NCBI GenBank assembly: GCA_944390795.1
Contig: CALXRI010000006.1
Coordinates: forward strand, 64,558 to 128,557
From: an uncultured Victivallales bacterium
GTDB taxonomy: Bacteria; Verrucomicrobiota; Lentisphaeria; Victivallales; UBA1829
Length of the DNA: 64,000 bases
Reading direction: 5' to 3'
Position numbers and translations under genes: made by a program. Below the pieces are notes generated by a model. The model made no database searches. It saw only the letters and a program-made list of their open reading frames with translations, and was not told the DNA's origin. This document shows, piece by piece, positions 18,930 to 25,603 of this stretch; within the stretch, counting starts at the first letter, position 1, and every line of letters starts with the position of its first letter.

Positions 18930-19181
18930 ATGAGAATCATGCGTAAAAAACATGCCGTGATGATGGAATATGTCATCATCGCCGTCCTGATCGCCGCAGC
19001 GGTCGTAGTCGCCGTCATCATGTTCGGAAAGAACGTCTCGAAGGAGATGAATGTCGCGACGCAGGCAATGAGCGATGCCAAAGGCGCGGAGACATCCCAG
19101 AAAGCCGTGGAAACGGGAACGGCAAGTGACATCAAGAAGGCCAACGAGCACGAAAAGGCCATGCACAATTACGATAAATAA
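18930..19181 (+). CDS. flp: Flp-type pilin subunit 1
   Basis: 83 residues. A short basic leader (MRIMRKKH) is followed by AVMMEY and a hydrophobic helix (VIIAVLIAAAVVVAVIMF), the layout of Flp/Tad pilins, where E+5 and Y+6 follow the cut. The residue before the expected cut is histidine, not the usual glycine. The C-terminal 40 residues are charged and polar, ending ANEHEKAMHNYDK. It should be an inner-membrane prepilin assembled into the Tad pilus after cleavage by the peptidase at 19538. A near-identical paralogue follows after 24 bases. Start chosen on a GGGAGG site; a longer upstream in-frame start lacks one. Confidence 0.85.
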   Translation: MRIMRKKHAVMMEYVIIAVLIAAAVVVAVIMFGKNVSKEMNVATQAMSDAKGAETSQKAVETGTASDIKKANEHEKAMHNYDK

Positions 19182-19205
19182 GACTCGCAGCCGGGGAACA
19201 TCAGA

Positions 19206-19457
19206 ATGAGAACAGTTGTCAGAAAACACGCCGTGATGATGGAGTATGTCATTATTGCCGTTCTGATTGCCGCGGCAGTTGTCGTCGCCGTCATTATGTT
19301 CGGAAAGAATGTCTCCCATGAAATGAACGTGGCGACAAAGGCCATGAGCGACGCCAAGGGCGCGGAAAACTATCAGGGCGAACTCAAGAAAAACGCGGCC
19401 GAGGACGTCAAGAAAGCCAACGAACACGAAAAGGCCATGCACAATTACGACAAGTGA
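19206..19457 (+). CDS. flp: Flp-type pilin subunit 2
   Basis: 83 residues, same length as its upstream neighbour and nearly identical through the leader boundary and helix (KHAVMMEYVIIAVLIAA) and the last 13 residues. The two differ mainly in the middle of the polar tail. It arose by tandem duplication. One copy could be the major subunit and the other minor, or they could mix in one filament; the sequence does not tell. A terminator follows, so the two pilins may be made in excess over the downstream assembly genes. Confidence 0.85.
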   Translation: MRTVVRKHAVMMEYVIIAVLIAAAVVVAVIMFGKNVSHEMNVATKAMSDAKGAENYQGELKKNAAEDVKKANEHEKAMHNYDK

Positions 19458-19481
19458 ATCATGTCCCGGCTGAAAACTTGA

Positions 19482-19516
19482 AACGGATGCTCGTCTGGCG
19501 GGGATCCGTTTTTTTT
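19482..19516 (+). terminator. Intrinsic terminator after the pilin pair
   Basis: AACGGAT (19482-19488) pairs with ATCCGTT (19504-19510) and runs into eight T. It lies between pilin 2 and the peptidase gene, so partial read-through would set a high ratio of pilin to assembly proteins. Confidence 0.8.
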
Positions 19517-19537
19517 ATGATATGAAATGGAGTGCGG

Positions 19538-20086
19538 ATGGATTACCTGACTCTCGGAAAACTCATTCTCGCCACGCCGTGGCTGATTTATCTGTCGATC
19601 CGCGACTTCCGCACCCACGAACTGCCGAACGCATGGGTGTTCGGCGGCGTACTTGTGATGTTTGCCGTGGCGCTTGGCGTCGGAATGCCTTATGCGCTGG
19701 CGTCTCTGCTGACGGCGTTTTTTTCCTCGCTTTTCCTGCTGCTTCCTTTTTTCCTCCGGGCGGCGGGCGCAGGCGATGTGAAAATGCTGTTTGCCGCCGG
19801 ACTGATCGCGGGTCCCGGGAACACGCTGAACCTGATTCTGCTGGTCTCGCTGGCGGGGCTCGTGCTTGCCGTGCTGATGCTGGCCTTCCGGAAGGTGAAC
19901 GCCGCGAGAGTGAAGCACTACTGCCGCTGTCTGTTTGATTTCCGCTATGACCGGAAGAAAGGAAGGGAAACCTTGCCGCCTCCCGATGCGGAAAGCTGCC
20001 GTGTGCCGTTCGGCGCGGCGATTGCGGCGGGACTTTTTCTGAATCTTCTGATGCAGCTGGTCTATTCTCTGGAGGGGGCCGGATGA
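19538..20086 (+). CDS. Prepilin peptidase, A24 family (TadV/CpaA type)
   Basis: 182 residues with about five membrane segments. The two catalytic aspartates of the aspartic prepilin peptidase family are visible: one in 'SIRDFRTHELPN' near residue 21 and one in 'GAGDVKML' near residue 80. It lacks the N-methylase domain, as usual for the short Tad-type enzymes. It should remove the leader of Flp pilins and TadE/TadG-like pseudopilins at the inner membrane. Start: ATG at 19538 with an ATGGAG site; a GTG two codons earlier is also possible. It overlaps the next gene by ATGA. Confidence 0.88.
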   Translation: MDYLTLGKLILATPWLIYLSIRDFRTHELPNAWVFGGVLVMFAVALGVGMPYALASLLTAFFSSLFLLLPFFLRAAGAGDVKMLFAAGLIAGPGNTLNLILLVSLAGLVLAVLMLAFRKVNAARVKHYCRCLFDFRYDRKKGRETLPPPDAESCRVPFGAAIAAGLFLNLLMQLVYSLEGAG

Positions 20087-20763
20087 GGCGGAAAAAAGAA
20101 ACTTTTCTGAAATCCCGGAAAGGAGCTGCTCTTCTGGAGTTCGTCTTCTGCTTTCCGATTCTGTTCGTTCTGTTTCTGTTTGCCGTCCAGTTCGCATACA
20201 TCATGATTACCTGGCAGGTCGTGCACTACTCCGCATACATGGGGGCGCGTTCGGCCATGACGGTCAACAATCTCCAGAGGAAAAGCCGCGCGGAAACCGT
20301 GGCGAAACGGATTCTTGCGGTCGTGTCCGGCTCCCCGGCGGATTCGAAGGAAGCAAAGGACCGCGCCGACGATAAATACATCCGGCTTGACGGCTGGGGC
20401 AGACTCCCGAATACGAAATACCTGGATCAGCAGGTCGAAGTGGACATTCCCATGATCGACATCGACCCGCGCGGACTCAAATGCACGGTCAAGTTCAAGA
20501 TGTTCCTGCTGGTTCCGGTCGCCGGGCGGATCATCAGCTTCTTCGCAAAGGACAAAAAGAGCGAAGAGGAAAAGAAGTGGGAAAAAAAGCTCGACGAGCA
20601 GTCCTATGCGCTCAATCCCGCGCTGCTGGCTCAATACGCCAATGAACTGGAGGTAAAGGGCGCCGACAAGAAAGAGAAGCTCAAGTATCCGTATATCACG
20701 CTTTCCTCCACCAGTGTGATTGCCATTCCCTATGCGACAAAATTCTATCCGGTGGCGAAATGA
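20083..20763 (+). CDS. tadE: TadE-like pseudopilin
   Basis: 226 residues. The N-terminus 'KSRKGAALLEFVFCFPILFVLF' has the pseudopilin cut site (glycine, then AALLEF with E at +5), followed by the membrane helix. Its motif positions match TadE. The rest is a periplasmic domain with a highly charged stretch (KDKKSEEEKKWEKK) near residue 150. TadE pseudopilins are needed for Tad pilus assembly. It overlaps the genes on both sides by four bases, so translation is coupled within one operon. Confidence 0.82.
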   Translation: MRRKKETFLKSRKGAALLEFVFCFPILFVLFLFAVQFAYIMITWQVVHYSAYMGARSAMTVNNLQRKSRAETVAKRILAVVSGSPADSKEAKDRADDKYIRLDGWGRLPNTKYLDQQVEVDIPMIDIDPRGLKCTVKFKMFLLVPVAGRIISFFAKDKKSEEEKKWEKKLDEQSYALNPALLAQYANELEVKGADKKEKLKYPYITLSSTSVIAIPYATKFYPVAK

Positions 20764-22469
20764 ATCAGACTTATCCGACCGTCTTCACCGTATTTTCGGG
20801 AAAGTGCCGCGAGCTGGCTTCCGACAGCAGAGGCGCGGCGCTTGCGATAACGCTTGCCTTCGTCATGCCGATCTATCTTCTGGTGATCGGGATCTACGGA
20901 ATCGGGGAAGTGGTGCGCAGCAAGATCGAGCTCCAGAACGCGGCGGACGCGGCCGCCTATTCCGCCTCGGTGGTGCAGGCGGACTATCTCAGCCGGATCG
21001 CGACTGTCAACAAAGCAATGGCATGGACGTATGTGGATCTTCAGAAGCGCTCCCTCGATCTGGCGATGGATGTCTTCTGCAAATACGTTTTCATCCAGTT
21101 CCAGAAGGATCTGAACATGGCGCGTCAGAACAACACCCCGTGCCACATGCATGTTCCAGGTCTGCATTACAACTGCGGAACGGATGTACTGGTCGATTCC
21201 ACGGCACTGGAGATTCTGGGCACCGGCCTGGGGATACCGGAACTGGCCAGAAAATTTAACGGACAGAATGCTCTTGACCGCTTCCTGCTGGCGCAGCTGG
21301 TGTATACGACAGAGGCGGAATTCAAGGGAAAAGGGTCTATTGCGAACACACCGAAAGTTTACGAATACAGTTATGCCATTACGAAAATGATGGCGAAACT
21401 CAACTCCCTGCGCAAGGAGTTTCCGGACAAAGTCCGGCAGACCGCGCAGCAGGTCGCCGCAGCCAACATGATGGAGTGCAGGGACGATTACATGATCAAT
21501 GTCACGCTCGGCGACATGACCGGCGCGTTTCTCACGATGCTGCCCACCGAGGAGAATGAAAAAACGTTCATTTCCTTTGCGGATCCCACGCTGAAGGATT
21601 TTTCCCCGAAGAAGGTGTTCGGCCCCGGAACCGACGACTGGATCGTAAGGAAGGGAATTGCAGGTTTCTGGCGCGTTTACAAACAGACGAAAACTCATCT
21701 CTACGCGGAATGGGACTGGTTCTGGACACGCTGGGTGCATGTCAATCTGGAAATCATCCAGCTGCATCTTCCGCCGATATTTGGAGGCGCTTCCAAACGG
21801 GGGCATCCGAAATACCACGGGTATGACAGCTTCTTCCCGATGATCAAGAAAGATCTGCCGATCGGTCTCCTGGTGCCGCCGGCGATTCCGCTTACGCTGA
21901 CGCCGCTGTTCTTCGGCAAGGCGGGTTCGATCACGGTTGCGATCGCGCGCAAAACGAGCAATCCGTTTTCCGTTTTCAGCTGGAGCGGGCGTTCCCTGAC
22001 GGCGCCGTCGATTCTCTCCGCGTTCAATCCAAGCGTTGCGGGAGGGAACCGTCCGGAATACATGTGCGCCATCGCCTCCGCCCGCGCCGGATACAAGCCC
22101 TATGACAAGGACAAGGAGAAAAAGCGCAAGAGCGCCGACTACAATCTCGGCTACACCCTCTCCAGCGGAGAGAAGGAATGGAATCTGGTGGAAACCGACT
22201 GGGACGGCGTAATGCTTCCCGTGAAGAACGCCTGGGATCTCTGCGCAGGCGTGGGAGAGGCGCAGGCCTTCACCGTCGGAAGCGGCAACATTCTCAAGGA
22301 GATCATGCTCGACAAAAAGAACTGGGTCGACGCGAAGGGAAAGAAGATCGACGAAAAGAAACTGCCCGACTGGGAGAAGCTCAAACCGCCCGCCGGACTT
22401 GTCACGGACAAAGGCGACAAGGACGGCAAACTGCAATGGGATAAACTCCGGGATTATCTGGGACACTGA
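20760..22469 (+). CDS. tadG: TadG-like pilus assembly protein
   Basis: 569 residues. N-terminal membrane anchor 'RGAALAITLAFVMPIYLLVIGIYGI' followed by 'KIELQNAADAAAYSAS', the typical start of TadG/TadE-related proteins, in which the anchor is followed by the 'qnAaDAAAlaaA' helix. The long remainder is periplasmic and not recognisable in detail; no von Willebrand MIDAS motif is obvious. It probably helps anchor or assemble the Tad pilus in the envelope. It overlaps TadE by ATGA. Confidence 0.75.
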   Translation: MNQTYPTVFTVFSGKCRELASDSRGAALAITLAFVMPIYLLVIGIYGIGEVVRSKIELQNAADAAAYSASVVQADYLSRIATVNKAMAWTYVDLQKRSLDLAMDVFCKYVFIQFQKDLNMARQNNTPCHMHVPGLHYNCGTDVLVDSTALEILGTGLGIPELARKFNGQNALDRFLLAQLVYTTEAEFKGKGSIANTPKVYEYSYAITKMMAKLNSLRKEFPDKVRQTAQQVAAANMMECRDDYMINVTLGDMTGAFLTMLPTEENEKTFISFADPTLKDFSPKKVFGPGTDDWIVRKGIAGFWRVYKQTKTHLYAEWDWFWTRWVHVNLEIIQLHLPPIFGGASKRGHPKYHGYDSFFPMIKKDLPIGLLVPPAIPLTLTPLFFGKAGSITVAIARKTSNPFSVFSWSGRSLTAPSILSAFNPSVAGGNRPEYMCAIASARAGYKPYDKDKEKKRKSADYNLGYTLSSGEKEWNLVETDWDGVMLPVKNAWDLCAGVGEAQAFTVGSGNILKEIMLDKKNWVDAKGKKIDEKKLPDWEKLKPPAGLVTDKGDKDGKLQWDKLRDYLGH

Positions 22470-22472
22470 AAC

Positions 22473-23162
22473 ATGAGAAAAATATTCGACAATCTGTTCC
22501 GTTCCCGCCGCGGCTCCGTGCTGATGGAGTTCGTGCTGGTGCTGCCCGTCTATATGGCGACGATCGGCGGCATTCTGTGGCTCGGCATGAAATCCCTTGA
22601 CGCGATCAATCTCAGGTCGGCGGATCACTGGGGCGTCTGGATGGCGGGCAACCGTTTCTCCGTGCGGACACCGGCGCTTATGGCCCTGCAGGAGATGTTT
22701 CCGCGCACATCGCTCATCACGACCAGCCAGAAGCGGGCGCTGAATGCCGAACGTTCCTACCTCCAGTTCATCGGTTCCAAAACCACGCTCTACGAGACGC
22801 GCCCAGGTTTCCTCGACAACTGGATCAACATGCCATATACGGTCTCCGGAGAGGACAAGCCCTTTTCCATTCCGGAGTTCCAGATCACCTCCTCGCGCTA
22901 CGGGAACAAATACACGCAGTGCATCATCATGCGTTCCAAGGGATCCGACACGGCGAAACGGCACTGGGATCCCAGTCTTGTCGCCAAAAACAAGGTCTGG
23001 CAGTTCGATTCCAAGGACGACGAATATCCGAAGGAGTGGAAGCTTGAACTGCTGGATGACCCGAAATATACCGACGATACGAAAGAGCAGGAAAAAGAGC
23101 CGGAAAAGATCAAATTCTATGAGCGTTTCGGCAAGTATGAACAGTGGAGCAAGGCGAAGTGA
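22473..23162 (+). CDS. Second TadE-like pseudopilin
   Basis: 229 residues. Leader and cut site 'FRSRRGSVLMEFVLVLPVYMATIGG' (glycine, then SVLMEF, E at +5) mark a TadE/TadF-type pseudopilin with one membrane helix. The periplasmic part is polar and its C-terminal 40 residues are rich in lysine and glutamate. Together with the TadE at 20083 it gives two minor pseudopilins, as Tad loci usually have. It is 3 bases after TadG and overlaps the next gene (GTGA). Confidence 0.8.
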   Translation: MRKIFDNLFRSRRGSVLMEFVLVLPVYMATIGGILWLGMKSLDAINLRSADHWGVWMAGNRFSVRTPALMALQEMFPRTSLITTSQKRALNAERSYLQFIGSKTTLYETRPGFLDNWINMPYTVSGEDKPFSIPEFQITSSRYGNKYTQCIIMRSKGSDTAKRHWDPSLVAKNKVWQFDSKDDEYPKEWKLELLDDPKYTDDTKEQEKEPEKIKFYERFGKYEQWSKAK

Positions 23163-23620
23163 AAACGTTCCCGCTTTCGACAGCCGTTTTTCTCCTGGTG
23201 TTTCTTGGCGGGCTGGGGATGATTCTGCTGCTGCATGCGCCCGCCCGGGAAGAAAGGAGCGCGGCGTCATCGCCCGTTTCCGGCGTTCCGGCGGACGCTC
23301 CGCGCGGACTTCCGGCGCTTGTCCTGCCGCCGGGGATCACGGCACGGCCCTGCCCGGAAGACAGCTGGGAGTATACCGGCGAGATCCATTCGAATTTTGT
23401 TTCCGCACGCGGGCGCCTGAGTTCCTGGTTCCAGAAATCCTCCTGGCGTCCGGAAAAACGGATCACGCTGGATGCCAGTTTGAAACCGCAGGTGATTCTG
23501 ACATTTTCCAACCGTGAGTATGAACTGACCCTGCTGCTCTGGAAGATTAAAACCGATCTGACCGGCTTTTCCTATCGAAGGGACAGAAAACCGGACTGGA
23601 AGGGGGAAATCATCCAATGA
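23159..23620 (+). CDS. Single-span membrane protein of unknown role in the Tad operon
   Basis: 153 residues from a GTG at 23159 that overlaps the stop of the pseudopilin gene (GTGA) and has a GGAGCAAGG site; an ATG at 23144 is the alternative. One N-terminal membrane segment (residues 6-24, 'TAVFLLVFLGGLGMILLL'), then a proline- and arginine-rich linker and a small soluble domain of about 90 residues outside the membrane. No known family is apparent. Its place between pseudopilin and kinase genes suggests an envelope role in pilus assembly or sensing. Confidence 0.7.
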   Translation: MKTFPLSTAVFLLVFLGGLGMILLLHAPAREERSAASSPVSGVPADAPRGLPALVLPPGITARPCPEDSWEYTGEIHSNFVSARGRLSSWFQKSSWRPEKRITLDASLKPQVILTFSNREYELTLLLWKIKTDLTGFSYRRDRKPDWKGEIIQ

Positions 23621-24492
23621 CTGCCGGAATCCCCGTGAAAAAAGAAGCCGCGGAGCATCTTCCGTTCTTTTTTGCAGGGGAACGGATTGCCTCTTTTCAG
23701 CTGGTCCGGTGTCTGCGCGTCCGGCCTCTTTCCGAATGCTGGCTTGCAGTGAGACTGGATACGGGGCTTTCCGCCGCAGTCAAGTTCCTCCGGAAGGAGC
23801 ACCCGCGGATCCCGCAGTTTTACGACACGGCGGAATTTCTGCGGACCTGCACGAATCCCTTCCTGATCCGGGTGTTCGAGTATGGGGAAACCGCGCAGGA
23901 CATGCCTTACGCGGTGATGGAATACGCCGACGGGGGATCCCTTCGAAAGCGTCTGACCAAAGGCGGCGCGCTTCCGCTTCCCGACGGGGTTGCCCTTCTG
24001 CGCGGAACGCTTCTTGCGCTGCGGGAGCTGCATGAACACGGCATTGTTCACCGGGATGTCAAACCGGACAACATCTGGTATCTGTCCGACGGGACTTTCC
24101 GCCTGGGCGACCTCGGCACGGCAAAGCTGCCCGGTTTCGCGGAAGAGCCCGGCGCAGTGTTCGGCACAGCCTCTTACCTGTCGCCGGAACAGGCGCGCGA
24201 TTCGACCGCCGTCGATGCGCGGAGCGATCTCTACAGCCTTGCACTGGTGCTCTTTGAAGCCCTGACGGGAAAACGGCGCCGTCCGAGGATTGACAATTTC
24301 GCCGAAGCGCTCAGGAATGTTCTGGCTGACCATTCGGCGCCTCCTGTTGAAGAGATGCGCCCCTTTGCAACCGGGAAGCTGGCATCCCTGCTGGGGCGGA
24401 TGATGGAATATTCTCCTGCACTGCGCCCGTCAGATGCCGCCCATGCGCTTGCGGAACTGGACACAATGGAACTGCCGGCCGGAAATTCCTGA
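23617..24492 (+). CDS. Serine/threonine protein kinase (PknB/Hanks type)
   Basis: 291 residues, kinase domain only with no membrane span. Visible subdomains: ATP-binding lysine in 'AAVKFLRKE' near residue 53, catalytic loop 'HRDVKPDN' near 144-151, metal loop DLG (usual DFG) near 164, 'GTASYLSPEQA' activation/P+1 loop, and 'DARSDLYSLALVLFEALTG'. All catalytic residues are present, so it should be active in the cytosol. It ends the forward Tad operon, overlapping its neighbour by ATGA. The opposite operon encodes four FHA domains, which bind phosphothreonine. The inferred role is phospho-control of pilus assembly or motor activity. No PP2C phosphatase is seen nearby. Confidence 0.9.
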   Translation: MTAGIPVKKEAAEHLPFFFAGERIASFQLVRCLRVRPLSECWLAVRLDTGLSAAVKFLRKEHPRIPQFYDTAEFLRTCTNPFLIRVFEYGETAQDMPYAVMEYADGGSLRKRLTKGGALPLPDGVALLRGTLLALRELHEHGIVHRDVKPDNIWYLSDGTFRLGDLGTAKLPGFAEEPGAVFGTASYLSPEQARDSTAVDARSDLYSLALVLFEALTGKRRRPRIDNFAEALRNVLADHSAPPVEEMRPFATGKLASLLGRMMEYSPALRPSDAAHALAELDTMELPAGNS

Positions 24493-24496
24493 ATCT

Positions 24497-24532
24497 CCCG
24501 GCCGTGCGCCGGGAACACTCCTTCAGTTCCCT
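24497..24532. terminator. Hairpins between the convergent Tad operons
   Basis: Only 30 bases separate the two stop codons. CCCGGC (24497-24502) pairs with GCCGGG (24508-24513), and GGGAAC (24511-24516) can pair with GTTCCC (24526-24531). Neither has a T-run, so termination by these alone is uncertain. Confidence 0.35.
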
Positions 24533-25392
24533 TCCGGAAGACGGAATTTTTCCAGAAGCATCTTCCAGCGGGCGGAAGTCTCTTTTTTCGCCATGATCTC
24601 TCCGGGCGCAAGGGCGGCGATTTCAAAAATTTCCCGGTCGGACAGCCGCAGCAGGAGGGGAAGCGCGGCAAATCCCGCTTTGCGCAGATGCTTCGCCGCC
24701 CGGGCGAGCCGGCGCCGCAGAGCGAATTCCCGCAGAACGACGGCAGCGGGAAGAAGAAGCGGAAGAAACCACCATGAGACTCCGATGACGGCAAGGACGG
24801 GAGCTGCCGCAAGTCCGCCGGAAAACAGGGCGGGCAGCTCCCATCGCCGAAACAGGTTTCCGGCCATGCGCCGGAATGCGGACGCGTTCACCTGGCAGGC
24901 GAAATATTCCTCGTAGACGGAGGAGGGAAATGCCGTTCTTGCCGCGTGAACCATCTCATGTGCAAGAGTTTCCGAGGCGTCATAGCCCATTCGTTCCTCC
25001 CTGTCGGCAAAGGCGCCATGCAGAAAGACGAGAGGGAGCAGACGGTCGATTTCCAGCAGGATTCCGGCGGAAAGAAAACCAGTCTGTTTCGAGGAACAGC
25101 GCACGGGAACCCAGTCCGCGCGGAAACGATAGGTTTCCCAGGTCAGGGCGGCGGATTTCCGGTATACTGCCGGAAGAGGGAAAGGCGTCCGGCCGATCAG
25201 TTTCCGGAGATCGGAAGCGCCGTTCCGAAGAGCTTCCAGTTCTTCGTCCAGTTTTTTCAGACGTCCGGCAAACTGCTCCGCCGTTTCGCCTGGAACCGGA
25301 AACAATCCGGCGGAATCGAATTCCGCCAGCAGCGCGGAGAGCTCGCCGGGCGGATATTCGCGGAGTTTTTTCCAGGAGGACGGCGTTGTCAT
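24523..25392 (-). CDS. HExxH-motif membrane protein, putative metallopeptidase
   Basis: 289 residues from the ATG at 25392. Near residue 145 lies 'SETLAHEMVHAARTAF', an HExxH zinc-peptidase signature in a proper helix context, with 'EEYFACQVNASAF' about 20 residues on, which supplies a possible third ligand glutamate. Two adjacent hydrophobic segments follow near 185-220 ('APVLAVIGVSWWFLPLLLPAAVVL'; two spans), then a basic cytosol-like tail. This recalls M48-like membrane peptidases but I cannot fix the family. It is the last gene of the reverse Tad operon, so it may process pilus proteins. Confidence 0.65.
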   Translation of the reverse strand: MTTPSSWKKLREYPPGELSALLAEFDSAGLFPVPGETAEQFAGRLKKLDEELEALRNGASDLRKLIGRTPFPLPAVYRKSAALTWETYRFRADWVPVRCSSKQTGFLSAGILLEIDRLLPLVFLHGAFADREERMGYDASETLAHEMVHAARTAFPSSVYEEYFACQVNASAFRRMAGNLFRRWELPALFSGGLAAAPVLAVIGVSWWFLPLLLPAAVVLREFALRRRLARAAKHLRKAGFAALPLLLRLSDREIFEIAALAPGEIMAKKETSARWKMLLEKFRLPEGN

Positions 25393-25393
25393 A

Positions 25394-25603
25394 TCATGGA
25401 ATCGGCAGGGATATGACGGTGATGATCCGCTGATAGAGAGCGACGATGCCTTTCCCGATCGGCCCGAATGAACCTCCTCCGAATCCGGAGAGCGAATAGA
25501 TGGATGCCGAAGCGGCAAAAACCAGCGGCAGAATTGAACAGAGCAGGATCGTGTATTCCAGTAAAACACTCCGTTTCCGCACAATGTTCCGTTTCCCCGT
25601 CAT
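25394..25603 (-). CDS. Small pilin-like membrane protein
   Basis: 69 residues. Basic leader MTGKRNIVRKR, then SVLLEYTILLCSILPLVFAA: the E/Y pair sits at +5/+6 exactly as in the two Flp pilins at the other end of the locus, and a hydrophobic helix follows. The tail has a glycine-rich stretch (GFGGGSFGPIG). It may be a third, divergent Flp-type prepilin or a minor subunit. It overlaps the upstream FHA gene by ATGA and ends one base before the metallopeptidase-like gene starts. Confidence 0.65.
   Translation of the reverse strand: MTGKRNIVRKRSVLLEYTILLCSILPLVFAASASIYSLSGFGGGSFGPIGKGIVALYQRIITVISLPIP

Noticed and set aside
20745-23270. Very long reverse open frame opposite the TadG-like and TadE-like genes
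   Set aside because: GC-rich antisense shadow. It has no membrane or domain pattern, while the forward frames encode coupled Tad genes with good ribosome sites.
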